From: Chlamydiales bacterium
GTDB lineage: Bacteria; Chlamydiota; Chlamydiia; Chlamydiales; JAAKFR01
Reading direction: 5' to 3'
Assembly: GCA_022601535.1 (NCBI GenBank)
Contig: JAJACK010000003.1
Span: forward strand, 62,001-126,000
Length of the DNA: 64,000 bases
Position numbers and translations under genes: made by a program. This document shows, piece after piece, positions 9,914 through 19,172 of this stretch. The notes beneath the pieces are model-generated. The model saw only the letters and a list, made by a program, of their open reading frames with translations, was not told the DNA's origin and ran no database searches. Positions within the stretch are counted from its first letter, which is position 1, and the number at the start of each line of letters is the position of its first letter.

Positions 9914-11328
9914 CAGTTGATATCTTAATTGTAGGTGCAGGTCCAACGGGGTTAGCCCTTGCCTATGAGTTATCTAGAAGAGGAAATCCTATTCGGATCA
10001 TCGATAAAAAAGAGGGACTTTCAACCCATTCCAAAGCGCTTGGAATCCATGCAAGAACATTGGAAATCCTCGATAAAATGGGGCTTATTGATGATTTTTT
10101 GAAGGTTGGAGAAAAAAAACAGGGGATGTATTTCCACTTTGGAAGCTCCACTGGTTTTGTCGATTTTTCAACGATCACTTCCCCTTTTCCTTTTATCTTA
10201 AGCCTTCCTCAATCTGAATCAGAAAAAATCCTCTATCGTCATCTATCGGTGGAAGTGGAGTGGAAAACGGAACTTGTCGGTGAACATGAGGGGGAGTACC
10301 TACTCGATTGTGAGGGAAAAAAGGAGTGTATTTCTCCAAAATGGGTGATTGGATGTGATGGAGCACATAGCTTTGTGCGGCAATCAAACCAAATCCCCTT
10401 TACAGGAGATCTGTTTGATCACACATTCCACATGGCCGATATACGGGGAAAAATCGATGTTGATTACCGCAATTTTCACTGCTTTTTTAGAAAAAATAAG
10501 CCTGCAATGTTGATCTTTTCCTACCGTGAAGATCGTCATCGGATCATCTCTCTTAAAGGAACCTCTTGGGAACATATCGAGCAAGAGGAAGTTTTATGGG
10601 AATCTCTCTTTACGGTTAATTCGCGCCACGCTTCAACCATCCATTTTAAAAACCTATTTTTAGTGGGCGATGCAGCACATGTACACAGCCCCGCCGGCGG
10701 CCAAGGGATGAACACATCGATCCAAGATGGCTTTAACCTTGCATGGAAGCTCGATCTTGTTTTAAAGGGAGTTGCCGATCCAAGCTTTCTTAACTCTTAT
10801 GAAGAAGAGCGACTTCCCATTATTTCCCGTCTGATAAAAATGACTCGCTCGATGACTTACTTTATCTTCTTTGCCCCCCTTCCCCTCCGTTTGCTCTACA
10901 AAAATATCGCTAAGCTATTGATTTCACTCCCCTTTTTCAATAAAAAAATGGCAATAGCTCTCTCCCAAATTTCACTCAACTACAAGGGAAGTTCGATTGT
11001 CAGGGGAAAAAAGGGGTTAGTGGCAGGAAATCGGTTTCCTGATGTACAGCTAGAGAATGGACAACCTCTTCGCTCTCTTTTAAGAACACCAAAACATGTG
11101 CTTTTTCTATTTCAGAAAAACCATTCGCTGAGCGATTGGATAAAAAAAGCATATGGGCAATGGATTGAGGTACATTGTCTTAGTGGAGAGCGCATACAAA
11201 AACAGCTGAATGCAACCGCTGATTCTCTTTACTTAGTGAGGCCCGATGGCTATCTCGGCTTTTCCTCTCTTAAGAGAAGTCATCTTGAGAGATATTTAGA
11301 TTCGATCTTTTCTTCGTCTCCTCAATAA
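9910..11328 (+). CDS. FAD-dependent aromatic-ring-type monooxygenase
   Basis: The 472-residue protein has an N-terminal FAD motif (VGAGPTGLALAYEL), a DG motif (IGCDGAHSFVR) and the GD motif LFLVGDAAHVHSPAGGQGMN. This is the class A flavoprotein monooxygenase arrangement (PheA/TfdB, UbiH-like). After about residue 390 a thioredoxin-like C-terminal region is likely, as in phenol-hydroxylase relatives. It starts in ATGA overlap with the dehydrogenase. Its 3' end overlaps the convergent gene at 11270-12463 by 59 bases. The substrate is unknown; the operon partner suggests an aromatic or xenobiotic alcohol. Confidence 0.85.
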   Translation: MTVDILIVGAGPTGLALAYELSRRGNPIRIIDKKEGLSTHSKALGIHARTLEILDKMGLIDDFLKVGEKKQGMYFHFGSSTGFVDFSTITSPFPFILSLPQSESEKILYRHLSVEVEWKTELVGEHEGEYLLDCEGKKECISPKWVIGCDGAHSFVRQSNQIPFTGDLFDHTFHMADIRGKIDVDYRNFHCFFRKNKPAMLIFSYREDRHRIISLKGTSWEHIEQEEVLWESLFTVNSRHASTIHFKNLFLVGDAAHVHSPAGGQGMNTSIQDGFNLAWKLDLVLKGVADPSFLNSYEEERLPIISRLIKMTRSMTYFIFFAPLPLRLLYKNIAKLLISLPFFNKKMAIALSQISLNYKGSSIVRGKKGLVAGNRFPDVQLENGQPLRSLLRTPKHVLFLFQKNHSLSDWIKKAYGQWIEVHCLSGERIQKQLNATADSLYLVRPDGYLGFSSLKRSHLERYLDSIFSSSPQ

Positions 11329-12463
11329 TAATTGCATGATGAGAAGGGTCCTTGAACAAGGAGGCTAACCTGCGTAGAGTTAAAACAGCCGGATCTACTC
11401 CATAATTACAATTTCCCCCAATAACATTGAGGATAACCCGTCCATCTTTTGTAAATTGAAGGTGGTCCATCGACATAGAAAAGCCCATTTCTACAACAAA
11501 ACGGGTCAGCTCTCTCACTATTTCCTCCTTTTCTTCAGGAGGTATAGAGGCAAATGTTCTTTCATTTTCTTCTGGAATGATTTCATGGAAAAAACAGTCT
11601 GGAAGATAATCAGGGATAATCACATTAGGAACATAAATGCGTGGTAGCTTATTACAAATCTTTCTTGCTTTTTGTACACTTTGACAATACCACTCTGCTC
11701 TTTCCCGATTGATATATGTTCGTAATGTTTTAACATTTTGATCTAGCTCTTCTGAAGGAGCCTTTAAAATCCGTTTAGCCTCCATCACTTGAGGGATTAA
11801 ACCTTGCACATATTCAATTGCTTTAGAAACTTTCTTGTTTCTTTTGAAATCCTCTAAAGTTGACTCTATTTCATCAATGCACTTTTGCCGATCTTTTAAG
11901 AGTTCAGGCGCTTTTTTAATCTCTTCTTTTGTTAAAGAGTGATCTGTGCGAATGACAAAGCATGGGAACGAGCTTAAAATCGCTAAGTAGCGAGGGCACA
12001 GCTCTTTCAATAGAGGCAATTCGATGCTATTGTCAAAATCACCTGTTTCTAAACCTTCTAAAAACTGTTCTTTCGTTGGAAATTCAACCATTTCTAAAGA
12101 GGGTAAAAGAGGGGTAGAGCTGAGTGAGTTTCTGGCGCTTATAAAAACATCTTTTTCACATTTAACCTCAGTCGTTGAGACGTGGATTGGCGCCTGAGTT
12201 GGAACATGGACTGGAGCGCGGGTTAGAGCCGTGCTTAGTAAGAAAAGCAGAGAGACCGATGATACATAACTTCCTATTGTTATGGATGCTAGAAATCCAA
12301 TACTTCCTACTTCTCCAAAAAAATGCAATTCACCCAAAATCAAAAAAGTAGCTCCGGCTATGACAGCTATAGAAAATGCAACTTTGATGTATGGGAGAGC
12401 ACAGTTAAAATCAGTTGTTGGGATTGCAGGAGGGGATTCCCCTCCTGCCACGGGTTGAGACAT
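11270..12463 (-). CDS. Inc-like bilobed-hydrophobic membrane protein, function unknown
   Basis: The protein has 397 residues. There is no classical signal peptide, but two closely spaced hydrophobic segments lie at about residues 25-45 and 53-80, the bilobed pattern of chlamydial inclusion-membrane (Inc) proteins. An imperfect duplicate APVHVPTQ/APIHVSTT follows, then a soluble helical domain. The C-terminal 130 residues (around YVPNVIIPDY, MSMDHLQFTKDGRVILNVIGG) are faintly reminiscent of a kinase-like lobe, but I cannot show catalytic residues. The gene lies 17 bases downstream of the exported methyltransferase-like gene and is probably co-transcribed. A strong hairpin sits just inside the coding region. 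Placement on the inclusion membrane is inference. Confidence 0.7.
   Translation of the reverse strand: MSQPVAGGESPPAIPTTDFNCALPYIKVAFSIAVIAGATFLILGELHFFGEVGSIGFLASITIGSYVSSVSLLFLLSTALTRAPVHVPTQAPIHVSTTEVKCEKDVFISARNSLSSTPLLPSLEMVEFPTKEQFLEGLETGDFDNSIELPLLKELCPRYLAILSSFPCFVIRTDHSLTKEEIKKAPELLKDRQKCIDEIESTLEDFKRNKKVSKAIEYVQGLIPQVMEAKRILKAPSEELDQNVKTLRTYINRERAEWYCQSVQKARKICNKLPRIYVPNVIIPDYLPDCFFHEIIPEENERTFASIPPEEKEEIVRELTRFVVEMGFSMSMDHLQFTKDGRVILNVIGGNCNYGVDPAVLTLRRLASLFKDPSHHAIIIEETKKRSNLNISQDDFS
12426..12448 (-). promoter_or_regulatory. Perfect GC-rich hairpin just after a start codon
   Basis: The ten bases GCAGGAGGGG and CCCCTCCTGC form a perfect inverted repeat with a three-base loop. It starts 15 bases after the ATG of the Inc-like gene and contains an AGGAGG sequence. 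It could hinder ribosome entry or simply reflect codon choice. Confidence 0.45.
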
Positions 12464-12480
12464 TTATCGACTATTAAAAC

Positions 12481-13329
12481 CTATTTGATAACTGAGTAGA
12501 TTGTGAAGGGGTTATTTTCGATATATCCCTTCCCAAGCCCTTCTGTATCTGATTCAATAGCATCGTGATAAAGATTGTACTTTACTTGGCCATAAAAGCA
12601 TGGTCTCTTCACTTCTATACATTTGAGTCCTGCATTGTAGATTGCAACAAGATACTCTTCTTCAGAATGGTAAAACCCTTGAACAACACGATCCCCCTCT
12701 TTACGCCAAATCTCTTCACCTGACTGAAGCTGGCTATCATCGGTAACGAGGATTAATCTTCCCTCTCTTTGTGCAAAGGTTGCTCGGTTCACTTCACGAA
12801 GCTCTCTTAACTTTTCACAGATTATCTCTGGAGTTTCATCTCCTTCTAAACCGGCCAGAACTTCTTGAATATGGCGAAAAACAGCGTGTTCATTGCGCGA
12901 TCCGTCGGTAAAGACCACTCCATAAGAGGCGACCGTTGCTAACTGAGCTTCCCCTTGCTCTTTTAAAACACGTGCCACTTCTCTCAACTCAATCTGAGGA
13001 GTATCAGCACCACTTCCAACACTCAACACTTCATCAAAGGTTTCATCTTCGTATGGAAGGTTTGTGATTTCCTCCTCTGCATCGAGGTGGCAGACAAATG
13101 CATCTTCTTGAGTGTATTGAGAGGTAAGGCCTGCATTTAAAACAATTTTACCAGCAAGCTCTTTTACTCCTGTTTTTAGATAAGGTTTGAGAAAGAGCTC
13201 TTCATCTGTTTGAAAGGAGACCTTGGTTTGCCGTCTTGCTTCTTCATAACTTCTTTTCTGAGATTCACTTTGTGGGATTGCAATTAAACTTGTGCAAATC
13301 AAACTTGAAAGTAACATCCACTGTTTCAT
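12481..13329 (-). CDS. Exported SAM-methyltransferase-like protein
   Basis: The 282-residue protein has a signal peptide at residues 1-18 (MKQWMLLSSLICTSLIAIP). The mature part has a class I methyltransferase layout: IVLNAGLTSQ where motif I should be, an acidic residue in FVCHLDAEEE, and LPYEDETFDEVLSVG, like the motif IV region of Methyltransf_11 enzymes. The canonical GxGxG is degraded to NAGLT, so SAM binding is uncertain. An exported methyltransferase-like protein is unusual because SAM is cytosolic. It may act in the host after secretion, or be a non-catalytic relative. The start has a good AGGAAA ribosome site. It precedes the Inc-like gene in an apparent operon. Confidence 0.7.
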   Translation of the reverse strand: MKQWMLLSSLICTSLIAIPQSESQKRSYEEARRQTKVSFQTDEELFLKPYLKTGVKELAGKIVLNAGLTSQYTQEDAFVCHLDAEEEITNLPYEDETFDEVLSVGSGADTPQIELREVARVLKEQGEAQLATVASYGVVFTDGSRNEHAVFRHIQEVLAGLEGDETPEIICEKLRELREVNRATFAQREGRLILVTDDSQLQSGEEIWRKEGDRVVQGFYHSEEEYLVAIYNAGLKCIEVKRPCFYGQVKYNLYHDAIESDTEGLGKGYIENNPFTIYSVIK

Positions 13330-13396
13330 TTTCCTATCTCCGGGTTATTTTAGTCCATTTACCATAGATTAAAGAGGAAATTAAGGCAAAGGTATC

Positions 13397-13425
13397 TTGT
13401 GAAAATTAGGGACTTATTTCATAGT
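13397..13425 (+). promoter_or_regulatory. Promoter adjacent to start of AIF-like gene
   Basis: TTGTGA (13397-13402), 17 bases, CATAGT (13420-13425), then eight bases to the ATG at 13434. No Shine-Dalgarno is present. Confidence 0.4.
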
Positions 13426-13433
13426 AAGCAAGT

Positions 13434-14612
13434 ATGGAAAAGTACACTTATTTGATCATCGGTGGAGGAATGGCTGCGGATAGTTGTGTCCGAGGAATCC
13501 GCGAAAAAGATCCAAAAGGAAAGATTGGAATCATTTCACAAGAGCCGTATCCTTGTTACGACCGCCCCCCTCTTTCAAAAGGTCTTTGGACTGGCCAACC
13601 TCTTGATTCTATTTGGGCTCATACAGAAAAACACGCTGTCACCTTCCACCTTGAACGGCGAGCACTCACCCTAGACCCTAAAAAGCATTTGGTGACAGAC
13701 CATGTCGGCAATGTCTACTGGTATGAAAAACTTCTTTTGGCAACGGGTGGAGTGTGCAAACAGCTTGAATGTACTGATGAAGAGACAATCTACCTTCACA
13801 CACTTCAAGATTACTATCGCCTTCGATCTCTCTATGAGACGGACCACTCTTTTATTGTGATTGGAAGTGGTTATATCGCAACAGAGATTGCAGCGGCTCT
13901 TAAGATGAATGGAAAAGAAGTGACAATGCTCTTTAAAGAGCCTGGATTGATGAGCCGAAAGCTTCCGGAAGAATTTTCTCACTTTCTAACCAATTATTAC
14001 CGTGACAAAGGGGTAACACTTCTTCCCAATACAGCTGTTTCCTCAGTAAAAAAAGAGGGTTCTATTTTCCAAGTCACAACAGATGAGGGAAAAATTATTC
14101 GAGCCGATGGTGTGATTGGCGGAATTGGAATCACACCAAATATTGCTATTGCCAAAAGTGCTGCTCTTAAGTGTGACAATGGAATCACAGTGAACCGTCT
14201 TTTGCAAACTTCTGATGCTTCGATTTATGCAGCTGGTGATGTCGCTAATTTCTTCTGTCTCCCTTTGGGATATAGAATACGGTGTGAACATGAGGATGCA
14301 GCAAAGACAATGGGATATCTTGCCGGATTGAATATGGCGGGTTGTCGGGAGGAATATACACATCTTCCCTATTTCTATTCCGATCTTTTTGAAATCGGCT
14401 ACATGGCAATGGGCAAACTTTCAAATGAGCTTGAGACAGTAGAAGATTGGCAAGAGCCTTACCATCAAGGGACGATCTACTATCTCGAGGAGGGGCGGGT
14501 TGTTGGAGGAATGCTTTGGGGCATTTGGGATCAAAACGCAAAGCTACGAGAGATGATCACTTCAAAAAAGCAACTCTCTAAAAAAGAACTTGTTGGATCT
14601 ATTCGAGTTTAA
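13434..14612 (+). CDS. FAD/NAD(P)H oxidoreductase, AIF / ferredoxin-reductase-like
   Basis: The 392-residue pyridine nucleotide-disulphide oxidoreductase has an N-terminal FAD motif (IIGGGMAADSCVRGI), a second dinucleotide motif IGSGYIATEIAAAL for NAD(P)H, and the FAD-closing motif IYAAGDVANF. The YDRPPLSKG segment is typical of rhodocoxin/putidaredoxin reductases and of mitochondrial apoptosis-inducing factor (AIF). It probably reduces a ferredoxin or quinone in the cytosol. The window shows no adjacent ferredoxin or P450. The gene is monocistronic and convergent with the GH15 gene, overlapping it by four bases. Confidence 0.88.
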   Translation: MEKYTYLIIGGGMAADSCVRGIREKDPKGKIGIISQEPYPCYDRPPLSKGLWTGQPLDSIWAHTEKHAVTFHLERRALTLDPKKHLVTDHVGNVYWYEKLLLATGGVCKQLECTDEETIYLHTLQDYYRLRSLYETDHSFIVIGSGYIATEIAAALKMNGKEVTMLFKEPGLMSRKLPEEFSHFLTNYYRDKGVTLLPNTAVSSVKKEGSIFQVTTDEGKIIRADGVIGGIGITPNIAIAKSAALKCDNGITVNRLLQTSDASIYAAGDVANFFCLPLGYRIRCEHEDAAKTMGYLAGLNMAGCREEYTHLPYFYSDLFEIGYMAMGKLSNELETVEDWQEPYHQGTIYYLEEGRVVGGMLWGIWDQNAKLREMITSKKQLSKKELVGSIRV

Positions 14613-16414
14613 ACTTGTTTATTGCGTGAGTTATTGAGGTTTTGATTGAGGTTGTAGGCAGCACTGATCATTCCCAAATGAGTGAAAGCTTGGGGGAAAT
14701 TTCCCAAATGCTCCCCCTGAAGGCCAATCTGCTCTGCATAGAGACCAACATGGTTTGCGTAGGCGAGCATCTTTTCAAAGTAGTAGCGTGCTTTTTCCAG
14801 CTGCCCCGCTCGAGAGAGAGATTCAACATACCAAAAGCTGCAAAGCGAAAATGTTCCTTCTGAAAACATCTCATCTTCGGTGCAATCGGGCATCCGGTAT
14901 CGATAAACAAGAGAATCTCGAACAAGCTGTTTTTCAATTTCAGCCATAGTTGAGAGCCAACGGGGATCTTTTGCGCCGATGAACCGAGTCAAAGGCATCA
15001 ATAATGTCGATGCATCAACTTCCTTTCCCCCTTTCATTCCGACAAAGCTCTTCAAATCTTCATTCCAAAAGTCTGTGAAAATCGACCGGTAAATTTCATC
15101 TCGTGTTTTTCGCCATTTCTCTGGATAGGGAAAAGAGCGGTAGCGTGCCATCCGGAGCATTCGATCCATTGCAACCCAACACATCAGGCGAGAATAGAGA
15201 AAGTGTTGCCTTCCCTCTCGCACTTCCCAAATCCCTTCGTCAGGTTGATTCCAATTATCGCAAAGCCAATCTACTTGAAGAGTAAGAGCTTCCCAAAGAT
15301 CAAAAGAGATCGCCTCACCATACTTATTATAGAGGTAGATTGAATCGATCAACTCTCCATAAATATCGAGTTGTAACTGGTCATAAGCAGCATTCCCCAC
15401 GCGGACAGGTTTTGATTTCATGTATCCTTCGAAGTGGCTGAGCTCAAACTCTTCTAGAAATTTATTTCCCCGAATGGAGTACATCAATCCAAGTTCTCCT
15501 GGCTTTCGAATATCTGGACAATGTTTTTCCATCCACTTAATAAAGTGGGTTGCCTCTTTTGTAAAGCCTAGTCGAATAAGAGCATAAAGAGAAAAAGCAG
15601 CATCCCGGATCCACATATAGCGGTAATCCCAATTTTTATTTCCCCCTATGAGCTCGGGTAAACTAAACGTAGCAGAAGCGACGATAGAACCGTATTTGCG
15701 CGATGTCATCAGCTTTAAGATGAGGGCTGAACGATTGACCGACTCTTGCCATCGCCCTTGATAGTTTGAATTTCCAATCCATTTTCTCCAATAGTCGATG
15801 GTTTCAAATAAAGAGCGGTCGACATGTTCCTCTAAATGCTCAATTTTCTCTTCATCTCCCACGCCTGTGAGCATAAAGCACGCTTTTTCTCCAGGCTTTA
15901 ATGTAAAAGATGCGATCGCATCATTTTCATTGACATTGAGTTGCACTGTTGAGAGTAATTTAAGCGCAGTAATATCTTCCCCTTCAGGAATAAAAAGGAC
16001 TGATTTCACTTGTGGAAGCGCTTTATGTGTCGATCTTCCATAGTTAAAGCGAGGTGCACAATTGAGATTAAAGGTGTTATTCCCCCGTACACATGTCACA
16101 ATTCGAATGAGGCAGTTTTCATTAAAAATCCCTGTGACAGGCATAAAATCGGTAATTTCAGCAACTCCTTCTTCAGAGAGGAAACGGGTAATCAAAACAT
16201 TGGTGTCGGGAAGATAGAGCTGTTTATGTCTCGCATTGCGCATTTGGGAAGTGATATTAAAAAAACCACCTTTCCGGCTATCGAGCATTGAGGCAAAGAC
16301 ACTTGGAGAATCAAAATCGGGGTAACACATGAAATCGATCGAGCCATCGATCCCAACAAGTGCCACTGTATTCATGTCTCCAATAATGCCGTAGTTTTCA
16401 ATTGGTTGATACAT
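14609..16414 (-). CDS. Glycoside hydrolase family 15 (glucoamylase/trehalase-like)
   Basis: The protein has 601 residues from the ATG at 16414, where the typical family start MYQPIENYGIIGD begins. A TTG 24 codons upstream would lie inside the terminator hairpin and is rejected. An N-terminal beta-sandwich is followed by an (alpha/alpha)6 barrel. RYMWIRDAAFSLYAL and LDIYGELIDSIYLY (general-acid Glu) and the C-terminal EGTFSLCSFWYVESL match bacterial GH15 enzymes. These hydrolyse trehalose or alpha-1,4 glucans such as glycogen. No signal peptide is present, so it acts in the cytosol. It is separated from the porin array by a strong terminator and needs its own promoter, which I could not place firmly. 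Confidence 0.9.
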   Translation of the reverse strand: MYQPIENYGIIGDMNTVALVGIDGSIDFMCYPDFDSPSVFASMLDSRKGGFFNITSQMRNARHKQLYLPDTNVLITRFLSEEGVAEITDFMPVTGIFNENCLIRIVTCVRGNNTFNLNCAPRFNYGRSTHKALPQVKSVLFIPEGEDITALKLLSTVQLNVNENDAIASFTLKPGEKACFMLTGVGDEEKIEHLEEHVDRSLFETIDYWRKWIGNSNYQGRWQESVNRSALILKLMTSRKYGSIVASATFSLPELIGGNKNWDYRYMWIRDAAFSLYALIRLGFTKEATHFIKWMEKHCPDIRKPGELGLMYSIRGNKFLEEFELSHFEGYMKSKPVRVGNAAYDQLQLDIYGELIDSIYLYNKYGEAISFDLWEALTLQVDWLCDNWNQPDEGIWEVREGRQHFLYSRLMCWVAMDRMLRMARYRSFPYPEKWRKTRDEIYRSIFTDFWNEDLKSFVGMKGGKEVDASTLLMPLTRFIGAKDPRWLSTMAEIEKQLVRDSLVYRYRMPDCTEDEMFSEGTFSLCSFWYVESLSRAGQLEKARYYFEKMLAYANHVGLYAEQIGLQGEHLGNFPQAFTHLGMISAAYNLNQNLNNSRNKQV

Positions 16415-16440
16415 GGCTTTATCTAAGCAAAAGGTGTGCC

Positions 16441-16476
16441 AAAAAAAAACCGCCAGATCGTTAGACCTGGCGGTTT
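16441..16476 (-). terminator. Rho-independent terminator of the porin array
   Basis: On the minus strand AACCGCCAG and CTGGCGGTT form a nine-base-pair stem with a ten-base loop, directly followed by a run of nine T. It lies about 25 bases after the stop of the last porin gene. Confidence 0.92.
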
Positions 16477-16501
16477 CAACCTTCAATCAGTAATTTGTCG
16501 A

Positions 16502-17365
16502 TTAGAAGCGGATCTGCATTGTAGCAGAAACAGCTTTTTCATCAGCAAATCGTCCTTCAACAGTCGCTCCGACCGTATCACATACAGTTGCAGTCACACC
16601 AACAGCATAACCCCATAGCTTTTTAGCATCTAAGGTACGTAAAGTGTATGCTACGCTATCAAATGTGAATGCAAGGTCATTCATATCAAGCGTGCTTCCA
16701 GCCCACTTTAACCCCATGTAAGGAGTTAGAGCAAAACCAGGGCATCCTGTCTGCCACTTGTAAGAAGCTCCAAGACCTACTTGCCACTCACTGTAAGTCG
16801 CTGTGTTGTTAGAGTTGAAATAAACAATGTTACCACTTGCATAGCGGATTAAGCTATCGACATTAGGGGTTGTGCGGAAGTATTGCCCTTCAACACCTAC
16901 TCCAAACGAATCACACTCCCAAATAGTTGCTCGTCCACCGATACTCCAAGAAAAATCTGTTTCGAAGTCAAGTTGGACCATTGTAGTATCTGTAGAGAAC
17001 GAACCTCCATCTGTGAGGATGCGAAGATCTGTTGCACCTAAAGTCACAAACGCTTCAACCCAATCGCAAACGTTCAAAACAAGCATACCGGCATTTGTAT
17101 AGACCTCTGTCTTATCGATGTCAGAAAGATCTGTTCCACCGCTTTTGATTTCCATATGTCTATTAAAGACATAATCTCCATAAAATCCAGCTCTTATGCT
17201 GAATGCATCACACCAGCTAAAGCAAGGATCGCAAGGCTCACAGCAGTTGTTACCCCACCATAGACCATTTGTGTACAGACTCGCCTCAGATGGATTCCCA
17301 ATAGGGAGTGCATAAGCTGCTCCAAACGAAAGGATCGTCAACGTCATTAAAATCATTTTCTTCAT
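16502..17365 (-). CDS. MOMP-like outer membrane porin (array copy 5)
   Basis: The 287-residue protein has a signal peptide MKKMILMTLTILSFGAAYA followed by LPIGNPSEASLYTNG, the mature N-terminus of chlamydial MOMP relatives. A Cys cluster CCEPCDPCFSWCD follows, then FSIRAGFYGDYVFNRHME and a terminal aromatic residue (MQIRF), as expected for a beta-barrel. At about 270 mature residues it is shorter than Chlamydia MOMP (about 370), as in Simkania-type MOMP-like families. The Cys cluster could form disulphide cross-links in the envelope. It is last in the array and has a GGAGAG ribosome site, with a terminator downstream. Confidence 0.92.
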   Translation of the reverse strand: MKKMILMTLTILSFGAAYALPIGNPSEASLYTNGLWWGNNCCEPCDPCFSWCDAFSIRAGFYGDYVFNRHMEIKSGGTDLSDIDKTEVYTNAGMLVLNVCDWVEAFVTLGATDLRILTDGGSFSTDTTMVQLDFETDFSWSIGGRATIWECDSFGVGVEGQYFRTTPNVDSLIRYASGNIVYFNSNNTATYSEWQVGLGASYKWQTGCPGFALTPYMGLKWAGSTLDMNDLAFTFDSVAYTLRTLDAKKLWGYAVGVTATVCDTVGATVEGRFADEKAVSATMQIRF

Positions 17366-17389
17366 TTTTTTCTCTCCAAGTTAACTCAT

Positions 17390-18265
17390 TTAGAAGCGGA
17401 ATTGTCCATTGACATAAAGCGCTTTTTCATCCGCAAATCTTGCTTCAACCGTTAGACCAACAACATCACATACAGTTGTTGTCAAACCGATCGCATAACC
17501 CCAAACTTTTTTAGGAATCATTTCACCTATTGTATAAGTGAGAGCAGTCCCTGTAGGGATAAAGGTCAAATCACCTGTATCAAGTTTTCCATTAGCCCAC
17601 TTCAAGCCCATGTAAGGAACCATCGCAACACCGGGGCAGCCAGTCATGAAGTTATAAGAAGCTACAATACCTGCTTGCCACTCTTGGTATGTTGCGCTGT
17701 TATTGCTATTGAAATAGATCACATCCCCACTTGCATAGCGGATCATGTTGTCTAGGTTAGGCGAAGTTCTGAAGTATTGCCCCTCGACACCGACGGTAAA
17801 GCATCCACTCTGCCATGCAGTCGCACGCCCACCAATGCTCCATGAAAACGTTGGATCGTAGTTGAGTTGGACCATGGTTGTATCATCTTGAATAAAGGCT
17901 TTCGCATCGGAAAGAATCGATAAGTTTGTTGCACCAAAGGTTGCAAAAACATCGAGCCAATCGCAAACATTTAATGCGAGGTAACCAGCATTCGTGTAAA
18001 GTTCGGTATCTTTGATATCTGCATGGTCTCTAGCGCTACTTGTTGCTTCGAGATGTCGATTGAAAACATAGTCTCCATAAAATCCGACACGCACACTGAA
18101 CATATCACACCAGCTCCAGCAAGGATCACATGGATCGCAGCACGAGCTTCCTCCCCAGCACAATCCATTGGTATACAAACTAGCTTCAGATGCATTACCA
18201 ACCGGAAGCGCAAACGCAGCACCGCAAGATAAAACAGTTAGTGCTGTTAGCATAAGCTTTTTCAT
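17390..18265 (-). CDS. MOMP-like outer membrane porin (array copy 4)
   Basis: The protein has 291 residues from the ATG at 18265, chosen because it starts the signal peptide MKKLMLTALTVLSCGAAFA and has GGAG nine bases upstream. The mature start is LPVGNASEASLYTNG, with the Cys cluster CCDPCDPCWSWCD and the terminal GQFRF. It is the closest relative of copy 5 in the array, sharing the double-Cys cluster, and looks like a recent duplication. Only 24 bases separate them. It is a predicted beta-barrel porin for solute uptake. Confidence 0.92.
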   Translation of the reverse strand: MKKLMLTALTVLSCGAAFALPVGNASEASLYTNGLCWGGSSCCDPCDPCWSWCDMFSVRVGFYGDYVFNRHLEATSSARDHADIKDTELYTNAGYLALNVCDWLDVFATFGATNLSILSDAKAFIQDDTTMVQLNYDPTFSWSIGGRATAWQSGCFTVGVEGQYFRTSPNLDNMIRYASGDVIYFNSNNSATYQEWQAGIVASYNFMTGCPGVAMVPYMGLKWANGKLDTGDLTFIPTGTALTYTIGEMIPKKVWGYAIGLTTTVCDVVGLTVEARFADEKALYVNGQFRF

Positions 18266-18335
18266 TTTTCTCACTCCATAGTTGAAGGTTCTTTTGACGA
18301 TACAATACTTTTTTTCCAACTTTCACGTCAAGAAA

Positions 18336-19172
18336 TTAGAAACGAATTTCTCCATTGACATACAACGCCAGTTCATTTGCAAACCGCCCTTCAAGAGTTA
18401 AGCCGACTGTTTCTCCGATTGCAAATGTGGTTCCTACAACATAGCCCCAAACATGTCTAGGGACCAAGTCTCTAAGCTGATATGTAATTCCTGTTCCTTG
18501 AAAGACAAAGAGATAGTCTCCCATTTTTAATTTTCCTGTAGATGCTTTTGCTGCAATATAAGGAGCCATCCAACCCATTTTATAGGTTAAACCAAGCCCC
18601 ACTTGCCACTCTTCGTAGACCGCTTTATTGTCGATAGAAAGATAGGTAATATCTCCACTTGCATAACGAATAATATTGTCAATATCTGGTCTTGTTCGGA
18701 AAAATTGTGTCTCAACTCCACCATAGAGGTTTCCAAATTTACAAATAGTCGCTCTCCCTCCAACGCTCCAAGAGAAGTAAGGTTCAAACTGAATCTCGAT
18801 CAATGTTGAGTCTGATGAAAACTCTCCCCCATTGGCCACGAGGTTCATCGTAGTTCCTCCAAGAGTCCAAAAAACATCGATAAAATTGCACAGATTGACA
18901 ACCATCAATCCTGCATTGGTTTTAAGTGACGTTTCTCGCACATTTCCCCGTCCTTTGATGGTCATTTGCCGATTAAAAACGTAGTCTCCATAAAATCCAA
19001 TCCGTCCCTGGAACTGATCATTCCAAGAAAAATGAGGATCACAAGGGTCGCATACCGACCCTCCCGAGCACACTCCATTTGTGTAGAGGGAGGCATCGGC
19101 AGGGTTTCCCACCGGTAGAGCACTTAAGAGGCTAGTAGCGAAACTGGCCATTAACAGAAACAGCTTTCTCAT
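18336..19172 (-). CDS. MOMP-like outer membrane porin (array copy 3)
   Basis: The protein has 278 residues from the ATG at 19172 (signal MRKLFLLMASFATSLLSA, mature LPVGNPADASLYTNG). It has a reduced Cys set (CSGGSVCDPCDPH), FQGRIGFYGDYVFNRQM and a terminal NGEIRF. Its first 41 bases lie inside the end of copy 2 in another frame. Its signal peptide is therefore encoded by the same DNA as the neighbour's last barrel strand, which suggests translational coupling. Confidence 0.9.
   Translation of the reverse strand: MRKLFLLMASFATSLLSALPVGNPADASLYTNGVCSGGSVCDPCDPHFSWNDQFQGRIGFYGDYVFNRQMTIKGRGNVRETSLKTNAGLMVVNLCNFIDVFWTLGGTTMNLVANGGEFSSDSTLIEIQFEPYFSWSVGGRATICKFGNLYGGVETQFFRTRPDIDNIIRYASGDITYLSIDNKAVYEEWQVGLGLTYKMGWMAPYIAAKASTGKLKMGDYLFVFQGTGITYQLRDLVPRHVWGYVVGTTFAIGETVGLTLEGRFANELALYVNGEIRF

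Noticed and set aside
16415-16486. Longer N-terminus for the GH15 protein from a TTG at 16486
   Set aside because: It would be encoded by the porin terminator hairpin and precedes the usual family start YQPIENYG.
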